A stretch of 64,000 nucleotides of DNA from Thermoplasmatales archaeon E-plasma. GTDB lineage: Archaea; Thermoplasmatota; Thermoplasmata; Thermoplasmatales; Thermoplasmataceae. The notes beneath the pieces were generated by a model that searched no databases, was not told the origin of the DNA, and saw nothing but the letters and a program-made list of their open reading frames with translations. Shown piece after piece: positions 57,729 through 64,000 of the stretch (positions are counted from its first letter, which is position 1; each line of letters begins with the position of its first letter). The DNA is taken from positions 496,001 to 560,000 of the forward strand of contig KI542675.1 in the NCBI GenBank assembly GCA_000496135.1, in the 5' to 3' direction. Made by a program: the position numbers and the translations under genes.

Positions 57729-58978
57729 GCCTTTCCATCTCCGAATATGGACAGATCCATCAAACCATGACCGCTGACATTTATCACAATATCCTTTCCC
57801 TTATTGGATGGGTTGGAAGCGTAAGCCATGGCCGTGGCAATTGCATGCGATGACTCAGGAGCTGGAATAAATCCCTGCGTTTTAGAGAATACTCTCATTG
57901 CTTCCCTGCTTTCATCTTCTGAAACCTCTGATGTTTTTATCCTTCCATTTCTTATGAGAAGGGAAAGCGATGGCGCCACACCATGATATCTTAACCCTCC
58001 GGAATAAATACCTTCAGGAACATAATCTGAACCAAGCGTGAGCATTTTCAACTGGGGAAGTATCCCTGCAGTGTCGATGTTGTCATATCTAAACTCTCCC
58101 TTACTGAACTTAGGGACCTCCGTAGCTGCGGAAGCAATCATTTCGATTTTTTTATCACTTATTAAAGGGTAAGTAAAGCCACAAAAATTACTTCCTCCTC
58201 CTACACATCCAATGAGCACATCTGGCTGAATGTCCATATCCTCCAGCTGTGCCTTTGTTTCCTGCCCTATGATGCTCTGATGGGTTATAACAGAGTTCAT
58301 TACGCTTCCCAGCAAATATCTGTAATCATGATCAAGAGCATACTGTACAGCTTCGCTGATTGCTATTCCAAGGCTTCCCGGATGATTCTTATCCTTTTCC
58401 AGGATCTGGCGGCCATATTCTGTCTTTGAGGAAGGACTTGAAAAAACATTAGCCCCGTAAAGATTCATTATGGTTCTTCTCAGGGGTTTCTGGTCATGGC
58501 TAACCCTTACCATGAAAACATTTGATCTCAGGTTGTTAAGAGATGCTGCAAGGGCTGTAGCTGTGCCCCACTGTCCTGCTCCAGTTTCCGTAGTTATTTC
58601 ACTTATCCCTTCATTTGCAGCATAGAATGCCTGCGGGATCGCCGTATTTATTTTATGAGAACCTGTTGCTGTAGCCCCTTCATACTTGAAAAAAATCCTA
58701 CCGTCAAATTTCAGATGTCTCTCTAGATTTTTAGCTCTTATGACAGGAGTTGGTCTTCCAATCTGCAAATACTGTTCCAGGACTTCATCTGGAATATTTT
58801 CATATCTGGATGATGTAAATTCCTGTCGTAACACCTCTTTCGGTATAATCCTGTTTAAGAGTTCTATTGCTGAACTGTCTGTTTTTCCATCACGGGGTGG
58901 TGATATTGGAACAGGTAGATCAGGAATAATATTATACCATTTTTTTGGGAGAATTTCCAGTTTATCTGCATTTAACAT
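57725..58978 (-). CDS. trpB: tryptophan synthase beta chain, TrpB2 type
   Basis: PLP enzyme condensing indole and serine. The PLP lysine is Lys109 in TGSHKINTA. The N-terminal [16 protein letters not shown] and the length of 417 residues indicate the TrpB2 group rather than TrpB1. TrpB2 often works without TrpA, but here the two are adjacent, with the stop of trpB overlapping the start of trp[12 protein letters not shown] is the phosphate-binding loop. It is the first gene of the operon, and its ATG at 58978 fits a leaderless message. Confidence 0.92.
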   Translation of the reverse strand: MLNADKLEILPKKWYNIIPDLPVPISPPRDGKTDSSAIELLNRIIPKEVLRQEFTSSRYENIPDEVLEQYLQIGRPTPVIRAKNLERHLKFDGRIFFKYEGATATGSHKINTAIPQAFYAANEGISEITTETGAGQWGTATALAASLNNLRSNVFMVRVSHDQKPLRRTIMNLYGANVFSSPSSKTEYGRQILEKDKNHPGSLGIAISEAVQYALDHDYRYLLGSVMNSVITHQSIIGQETKAQLEDMDIQPDVLIGCVGGGSNFCGFTYPLISDKKIEMIASAATEVPKFSKGEFRYDNIDTAGILPQLKMLTLGSDYVPEGIYSGGLRYHGVAPSLSLLIRNGRIKTSEVSEDESREAMRVFSKTQGFIPAPESSHAIATAMAYASNPSNKGKDIVINVSGHGLMDLSIFGDGKA

Positions 58979-58996
58979 ATGATTTGTAATTGAATG

Positions 58997-59007
58997 TTAA
59001 TATTAAA
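58997..59007 (-). promoter_or_regulatory. TATA-like box of the trp operon
   Basis: On the minus strand TTTAATATTAA is centred 24 bases before the trpB ATG, so the transcript probably starts at the start codon. No attenuator or leader peptide can exist in so short a leader, so any control must act at the promoter. Confidence 0.6.
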
Positions 59008-59033
59008 GCATTACTGCATTGTATCACACATTC

Positions 59034-59717
59034 TTATTTTATTGCAGTATGAATAAATACTGTACCTCCTGCCATTCGTTTAAATGTTACTTCGGAAAAT
59101 CCTGCCTTTAGAAGAATAGTGTTAAGAGATGGAGGACTGACAAAAGTCTGTACGGATCTTGCTAGGTATGAATATGATTCCGTACCTGACATTTTATCAA
59201 ATATAATGGGGACAATCTTGTAAAAGTAGATTCTAAAGAGTGGAGCAATAAGAGCTTTTTGTGGGTCAAATATATCGAGATTACAAAATATTCCTCCAGG
59301 TTTTAACACTCTGTAAACCTCTCCTATATAGGTTTCAAGGGAAGGTACATTTCGTGTAAGAAACCCTGAAACTACACGGTCAATGCACTTATCTTCCAAT
59401 GGTATACTCATCGCGGAACCCTCAATGAATTGAACTTTTGATCCTTTATTAAAGGGAAACATTTCTTTAGTTATATCCATGGCATAGATGTGGTCTGCTC
59501 TGATTTCATTCTCTATGGAGTACGATATTTTGCCGGAACCGCATCCAACATCTAGAATATCATGCCCATCTTTTAATTTCAGGCTTTCGATCAATTTTTT
59601 CCGCCAGTAGGTATCCATGCCAAAACTCATAATGGAATCTATGAGATCATATTTTGTGCTAATTACTTTGAATATTTCCTTAACATTCTCTTCATTTTTG
59701 TTTAACAAAGCAATCAT
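59034..59717 (-). CDS. UbiE/MenG-type quinone methyltransferase
   Basis: SAM-dependent C-methyltransferase of 227 residues, probably adding the last methyl of menaquinone (or thermoplasmaquinone). FKVISTKYDLIDSIMSFGMD is the UbiE N-terminal signature, ILDVGCGSGKISYS binds SAM, and YRVLKPGGIFCNLD is the post-motif. It lies three bases after the DUF424 gene in the same orientation. The respiratory oxidase operon nearby would use the quinone. Confidence 0.82.
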   Translation of the reverse strand: MIALLNKNEENVKEIFKVISTKYDLIDSIMSFGMDTYWRKKLIESLKLKDGHDILDVGCGSGKISYSIENEIRADHIYAMDITKEMFPFNKGSKVQFIEGSAMSIPLEDKCIDRVVSGFLTRNVPSLETYIGEVYRVLKPGGIFCNLDIFDPQKALIAPLFRIYFYKIVPIIFDKMSGTESYSYLARSVQTFVSPPSLNTILLKAGFSEVTFKRMAGGTVFIHTAIK

Positions 59718-59720
59718 CCT

Positions 59721-60032
59721 TCACGGGCGAATCATCTTTGCATATTGACAGTGCTTAATTTTTTCTATCTCAATTACATTATCCTTGTCTATGAATTTCG
59801 CTTCAATAGCGGTTTTGACTGTATAATTTCCTACTAAATTTGCAATGGTGCAAATACTCATTGTCTCCAGGAACAGAGCTTTGGATACTGGGTTTGAACC
59901 GTAAAAGTCCTCTTTTACTTCAAGGTGCAGAATTCCTTCTCTTAAATTTTTGCCCAGGATTTCTTTATCAGCCGCAGCAAGGATAATCTCATTGGATATG
60001 GAACTAACTTTCATTACGATTCTATTGTTCAT
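59721..60032 (-). CDS. DUF424 family protein
   Basis: A 103-residue archaeal protein. EILGKNLREGILHLEV, YGSNPVSKA, ANLVGNYTVKTAIEAKFID and the end KHCQYAKMI match the DUF424 pattern. The role is unknown; the family has been linked by neighbourhood to translation. Here it is the first gene of a pair with the UbiE-type methyltransferase. Confidence 0.75.
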   Translation of the reverse strand: MNNRIVMKVSSISNEIILAAADKEILGKNLREGILHLEVKEDFYGSNPVSKALFLETMSICTIANLVGNYTVKTAIEAKFIDKDNVIEIEKIKHCQYAKMIRP

Positions 60033-60363
60033 TTCTGTTTGAAAAGTGGATGCCTTACGTTAATATTAATTTAGGTAAGAAAAGTGAATCAACCCAACCA
60101 TTACTTCATATCCGTTGGACTTTTCATCTACATTAATTGAAAACAGCAATAAAATGAAGAAGTGTGTACCCACAATATTTGGAAAGAAGGTATGTGAGAC
60201 TTCTAAAATCTAAATAGCAAGTTTATGCACATAAATTTATAGAAATTACAGGCCTGATTAAATCAAGGGAACTTACAAATCATTGACCTTATAACTATAC
60301 TTAATCAACTGCTAAATGATAATAGATTGATATGATAATATATTGTAATTTAATTAAGAGAAT
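60033..60363. other. divergent intergenic region without genes
   Basis: No frame looks coding. The left side should hold the DUF424/UbiE promoter: on the minus strand, AAATTAATATTAACG lies about 35 bases before that start. The right side has a TATA-like AATATATTG about 25 bases before the ATG at 60364. The middle is plain AT-rich sequence. Confidence 0.45.
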
Positions 60364-60861
60364 ATGGATTTATCAAGAATTTCTGACTTCATAATAAGGA
60401 AAAGGATTCTCAGTTTTCTTTTATATCTTACATTTATAAGCATTATAGTTATAGGTTCGTCCTATGACGATCTTTTCCTTGTTGCCCCACCTTATGCTGT
60501 TTCCCTTTATTTGATTACATTTGAATCAAAATCTAAATTTTCTAGAAAGAAAAATATTATTTTTTCATATTCTTTCGTAATTTTGACTACAGAACTTATA
60601 CACGTTATAATGGGCATAGGAACATTGCCACTTCTACTGAACCTGATCCTTGTATCAACTTTCATTTCCTTTTCAAAGTTCAGCCATCCTCCGGCTCTAG
60701 CTTTAACTATATTTTCATATATTGAACATCAACTGACCGCTTTCACCATAGATTCCGTTGTTATAATGGGAGTTGTAATAATAGCTGAACTTGCCAATGA
60801 GAGAATTGAGCTATTTCAGAACAGTCTGTTAGACAAAAAATCACATAATGGATCAATGTAA
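60364..60861 (+). CDS. HPP-family membrane protein
   Basis: A 165-residue protein with about four to five hydrophobic segments. FSKFSHPPALALTIFSYIEHQ includes the HPP signature (HPPALAL) typical of this family, some members of which transport nitrite. The N-terminal helix pair and the LVAPPYAVSLYL segment, which resembles the family's first repeat, also fit. It is separated by about 150 bases from the oxidase operon and probably independent. Confidence 0.7.
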   Translation: MDLSRISDFIIRKRILSFLLYLTFISIIVIGSSYDDLFLVAPPYAVSLYLITFESKSKFSRKKNIIFSYSFVILTTELIHVIMGIGTLPLLLNLILVSTFISFSKFSHPPALALTIFSYIEHQLTAFTIDSVVIMGVVIIAELANERIELFQNSLLDKKSHNGSM

Positions 60862-61015
60862 TCTTCTCATATATTGAATCTATCCAAGTTCATTTACTTA
60901 AATAAGAGCAATTACAGAATAAATCCCCACATCATTATAATGATAAAAATGTAACAAAACAGGTTATTCTTTATTGATATAAAGAAAAATTAACCTAGAA
61001 AAAGATATTAATAAA

Positions 61016-61282
61016 ATGGAAATATGCAGAACTATGAAAGAGCAGAGAAATATAGTTCTCTCAATTTTGATAGTTTCTATAATTATCGGTGTAATTTCTT
61101 ATTTCGTATTGAGCTATGAATTCGTGAACTATTTTGCGGCTCAGGAAGCAGTTAACGCTTCATATGCTAATGCTGCTTTTGTATCAATGGGAATTGCATC
61201 AGGGATTTTTTCCTGTTCAATTTTATTTTATCCAGTTTTTAAACACGGGGTCAAAGATTATGAGGGGGAGGATTACAGATGA
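61016..61282 (+). CDS. small membrane protein of the terminal oxidase operon
   Basis: An 88-residue protein with two hydrophobic helices (about residues 14-32 and 52-72) joined by a polar loop with FVNYFAAQEAVNASYANA. It overlaps the oxidase subunit II gene by four bases, so it belongs to the operon. It may be a small accessory subunit like those of ba3-type oxidases. The start may instead be the ATG at 61034. Confidence 0.6.
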   Translation: MEICRTMKEQRNIVLSILIVSIIIGVISYFVLSYEFVNYFAAQEAVNASYANAAFVSMGIASGIFSCSILFYPVFKHGVKDYEGEDYR

Positions 61283-61740
61283 ATCAGAAGTATAAAGTGG
61301 AAATAATATGGATTATAGCAGTTCTAGCAGTATTGTTTGCCTCTATGGGTATTAATTTCTACGTAACGGGAATGAAGAGCTTTTCAATAGCAACAAAGGA
61401 AACCCCCGGGGAGCATCTAAACGGTACAATAATACAAGTTACGGGTGTTCAATGGTCATGGTCATTTGAAATTAATGGCGTAAAATCCGTAGACAATTTT
61501 ACCCTTATAGTAAATCACACATATACCATGGTAGTAGATTCTTTACCTGTCGGTACTGGTCAAGCGGTTATCCATGATTTACTTATACCTCAGTTTGGAA
61601 TCCAGGTTTATGCTGTTCCCGGTCAAAATAACACAATTACGTTTACTCCTGATAAAACAGGAACCTTTATCTTTGAATGTGTAGAATATTGTGGTTATGA
61701 CCATTACAAGATGAGAGGATATTTTTCGGTGGTTAAGTAA
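61279..61740 (+). CDS. heme-copper oxidase subunit II (CuA)
   Basis: Accepts electrons at a dinuclear copper centre. After one hydrophobic helix (about residues 9-27) comes a cupredoxin domain with all CuA ligands: His99 in VIHDLLIPQFGI, then Cys134, Glu136, Cys138, His142 and Met145 in ECVEYCGYDHYKM. The aromatic WSWSF patch for electron entry is present. At 153 residues with a single helix it is the short B-type form. Its stop overlaps the subunit I start (TAATG). Confidence 0.92.
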   Translation: MNQKYKVEIIWIIAVLAVLFASMGINFYVTGMKSFSIATKETPGEHLNGTIIQVTGVQWSWSFEINGVKSVDNFTLIVNHTYTMVVDSLPVGTGQAVIHDLLIPQFGIQVYAVPGQNNTITFTPDKTGTFIFECVEYCGYDHYKMRGYFSVVK

Positions 61741-63416
61741 TGAGCACAACAGATTATCTTATAGAAGTCTCTGTAACCATATCAATAATATTTCTCATTC
61801 TGTTTTTCATCTATTATAAATATAATTCAGCCAAGAGTGAAATGGATTCGGTGGCAGAGAAGAATGATTATGTCGATACCGGTTCATATTTTAGAGATAA
61901 ATTTGGAGGAAAAACCAAAGAAATTGGTATTAAGCCTTTCCTTCTGAATGATTCAAAAAGCATTGGAATCAGATATATCATCACAAGCATCATATTTTTC
62001 TTCATTGCCGGAACCTTTGGAGTGATTATGAGAGTGAGTCTTGTCGAGCCCACACCAACGCTGTTTCTCAACAGAACTGTTATATATGATGTTCTCACAA
62101 CGCAGCATGGAATATTGATGATATATATGTGGGCCCTTGGCAGTGCCCTGGGATTTTCATATTATCTATTACCTTCATTCCTTAAAGTTAAAAAGGATTC
62201 AATGGGAGGCTACTCATCTGCGGCATATTGGATTTACCTTCTGGGGGCAATCTTCATTGTCCTGTCAAGATCATCTACAAGGTGGTATTTCTATCCTCCT
62301 CTGTCAATAAATTTGAATCCATATAATGCTGGTTCTTTCAACTGGCTGGCTGTACTTGGTATGGAGATGATATTTGTCGGTGTTGTGATTGCTGCAATTG
62401 TTGTCATAAAAATGATAATAATGGACAGAGATGACAGTATCAAAATAGAACAGATGCCTATTTTTGCATGGGCAGTTTTATTTACCCTCATTATGCTCGT
62501 TGCTTCAGCACCATTCTTTATGCTTGGTCTTGCCATGACATTCTATGACTTTTTTAACCCCATATTCTTTGTGAGTTCCTCAAGTTCACCACTTTCATTT
62601 GCGGAAATGTTCTGGATATGGGGACATCCCATTGTATATATTGCTGTACTTCCACAATTTGGGCTCATCTATGAAATAATGCCTAAATTTACAGGGAACA
62701 AGGTTTATAGTTATGCATCAGGTGTATTAGCTCTCGGTTTATTGATGCCATTAAGTGAACTGGTATGGGGACACCACCTTCTAAATTCAGGATTTGGAAT
62801 TGAGTGGGGCTTATTCTTTGCAACAGCATCCTTCGTTGTAGTTATACCATCAGCCATTACTGTATTCAATTACATTGCTACTCTTTGGACATCCACAAAG
62901 ATAAGAATGACTGTACCAATGTTATTCGTGGTTAATGGAATATTCGACTTCATTATTGGTGGTATAACAGGAGTTATCCAATCTAATCTTGCACTGAATG
63001 AGGTTTTACATGGTACATACTGGGTTACCGGTCACTTTCACTTCATCTTTTTGGGGATAACAACGGGAATAGGGTTTGCAACAATTTACATGCTTTTCCC
63101 ATCTCTCACTAATGGTAGGAAATACAATGTAAGGCTGGCTTACTGGCATTTTACCTTAACAGCCATTGGCTCCTTCATTATGTCAATGGGCTGGACTGTT
63201 GGAGGATTTTATGGAATGCCAAGATTTGTAGCGGGATATTTTGCACGATTCCAGGCTTTTCAGGACACTGCAATTTTGGGTGGTGTTATAGTGGGAGTTG
63301 CTCAACTTTTCTTCCTCGCCAACATATTCGTCACATATTCAAAGAAACCATCAATCTCAACTAATAATGCCCTGGAAGATGCATATAATTTACCAGCAGT
63401 AGATGGAGGTGAATAA
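61740..63416 (+). CDS. heme-copper oxidase subunit I
   Basis: Catalytic oxidase subunit of 558 residues with at least twelve helices. Low-spin haem ligands are in TTQHGILMIYMW and TGHFHFIF. CuB and the Tyr-linked His are in WGHPIVYIAVLPQFG, and the other CuB His pair is in VWGHHLL. HPIVY rather than HPEVY, that is, no D-channel Glu, places it with B-type (ba3-like) oxidases. An extra N-terminal helix precedes the core. It starts inside the stop of subunit II and is followed two bases later by a cupredoxin gene that may be the electron donor. Confidence 0.93.
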   Translation: MSTTDYLIEVSVTISIIFLILFFIYYKYNSAKSEMDSVAEKNDYVDTGSYFRDKFGGKTKEIGIKPFLLNDSKSIGIRYIITSIIFFFIAGTFGVIMRVSLVEPTPTLFLNRTVIYDVLTTQHGILMIYMWALGSALGFSYYLLPSFLKVKKDSMGGYSSAAYWIYLLGAIFIVLSRSSTRWYFYPPLSINLNPYNAGSFNWLAVLGMEMIFVGVVIAAIVVIKMIIMDRDDSIKIEQMPIFAWAVLFTLIMLVASAPFFMLGLAMTFYDFFNPIFFVSSSSSPLSFAEMFWIWGHPIVYIAVLPQFGLIYEIMPKFTGNKVYSYASGVLALGLLMPLSELVWGHHLLNSGFGIEWGLFFATASFVVVIPSAITVFNYIATLWTSTKIRMTVPMLFVVNGIFDFIIGGITGVIQSNLALNEVLHGTYWVTGHFHFIFLGITTGIGFATIYMLFPSLTNGRKYNVRLAYWHFTLTAIGSFIMSMGWTVGGFYGMPRFVAGYFARFQAFQDTAILGGVIVGVAQLFFLANIFVTYSKKPSISTNNALEDAYNLPAVDGGE

Positions 63417-63417
63417 A

Positions 63418-64000
63418 ATGGCAGAAAGAACTTTTTCACAAGGAATGATTTTTGGAATAGTTATCATAGTTTTGATGTTTGGAGGATTATATTACATGCT
63501 ATCGGCGCCGACATCGCTGAATGGCGGACTTTTAGAGCCGTCTAATACTCCTTATACTCATACAATCAATGTTACACTCTACGCAAATGCATTAGGATGG
63601 GATTACGGAATCAAGGGAGATCATACAAACCCTACATTTAATATCACCGCAGGCACTCGAATAGTTTTCACTGTGATAGAAGACGATACTGCTCCTCACA
63701 CGTTAACAATTGCAGATTCACCATCTGAGTCGAGTACCCATCTTACGCTGGTCACAACATCGCAACTAACACAGATAATTGGCCATAAGGTTGTTGCAAG
63801 TTACGTTTTTAATAAGGTTGGTACATGGACATACTGGTGCGAAATACACACAACTACAATGGTTGGTAAAATAAATGTCATTGCATCGGCAAACACGTCT
63901 GCCATTCCTAACTGTAATAGCCCACACTCTGCTGGACCCCATTCTCAAAATAACAACTTGGATTCATTTTTTCAATTTCTTTTAGACATTTCAGGTGCAA
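63418..64000 (+). CDS. membrane-anchored cupredoxin (blue copper protein), runs off the window
   Basis: Open for 194 codons from the ATG at 63418 to the window end. One hydrophobic helix (about residues 9-28) anchors an outer domain. Copper ligands are His94 in APHTLTIAD and Cys141, His144 and Met148 in YWCEIHTTTMVG, a Cx2Hx3M spacing as in pseudoazurin-like proteins. After the domain a Ser/Asn/His-rich stretch leads to a second hydrophobic segment (FFQFLLDI) at the edge, so a further domain or membrane helix may follow. Placed just after oxidase subunit I, it probably delivers electrons to it. Confidence 0.82.
   Translation, partial: MAERTFSQGMIFGIVIIVLMFGGLYYMLSAPTSLNGGLLEPSNTPYTHTINVTLYANALGWDYGIKGDHTNPTFNITAGTRIVFTVIEDDTAPHTLTIADSPSESSTHLTLVTTSQLTQIIGHKVVASYVFNKVGTWTYWCEIHTTTMVGKINVIASANTSAIPNCNSPHSAGPHSQNNNLDSFFQFLLDISGA

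Overview
The window reads as chromosomal DNA of an archaeon of the class Thermoplasmata, probably a Thermoplasmatales relative of Ferroplasma or Cuniculiplasma. This rests on the archaeal RNA polymerase genes (rpoH-rpoB-rpoA1-rpoA2, rpoD, rpoN), a split A'/A'' largest subunit, topoisomerase VI, archaeal NusA and ribosomal proteins, a 5S rRNA gene standing alone, many apparently leaderless genes with a TATA-like box about 25 bases before the start codon, AT-rich DNA, and a B-type-like terminal oxidase with a cupredoxin. The genus is not certain.

Layout. 0-3.5 kb: topoisomerase VI (top6B and the start of top6A) and mtnA, leftward. 4.3-12.9 kb: tRNA-Lys, then the RNA polymerase operon and nusA. 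13-18.3 kb: an MFS carrier, an intact ISL3-type insertion sequence with a perfect 8-bp target duplication, and a sodium/solute symporter with a DUF3311 partner. 18.3-20.4 kb: a second insertion sequence (DDE transposase) and a glycosyltransferase. 20.5-22.1 kb: a membrane protein resembling a catalytically dead M48 protease, and an orphan 5S rRNA. 22.2-24.3 kb: trehalose synthesis (otsA, otsB). 24.4-27.5 kb: two small genes, then rps13-rps4-rps11-rpoD. 27.6-31.2 kb: a large surface-type protein followed by decayed DNA containing an internally deleted copy of the neighbouring IMPase gene and two dead transposases. 31.2-33.2 kb: IMPase, NAD kinase and a JAMM protein. 33.2-36.5 kb: the methylcitrate (propionate) operon. 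36.6-40.4 kb: FKBP isomerase, TrmJ-like methyltransferase, rpl18e-rpl13-rps9-rpoN and tRNA-Pro. 40.6-47.4 kb: HAD phosphatase, CoA-disulfide reductase/NADH oxidase, K+ channel, cation/proton antiporter and pyruvate kinase. 47.4-51.3 kb: an iron/cobalamin-type ABC importer and a DUF929-like protein. 51.5-59 kb: an HTH-10 regulator and a complete tryptophan operon (trpB-A-D-F-E-G-C) ending in a DAHP synthase. 59-64 kb: UbiE-type methyltransferase, DUF424 and the terminal oxidase operon running off the end.

Six genes (rpoB, a transposase, a glycosyltransferase, otsA, the CoA-disulfide reductase and pyruvate kinase) each carry one frameshift. All six are of the same sense, one extra base, and several lie at short homopolymers. 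An indel bias in the sequence is the simplest explanation, since rpoB is essential, but this should be checked.

The strongest leads are the dead M48-like membrane protein, the long N-terminal extension of RpoA'', the deleted IMPase copy beside an unfused IMPase-NAD kinase-JAMM operon, and the split of the normally continuous rps13-rpoN cluster. I saw no CRISPR array, prophage or clear defence system.
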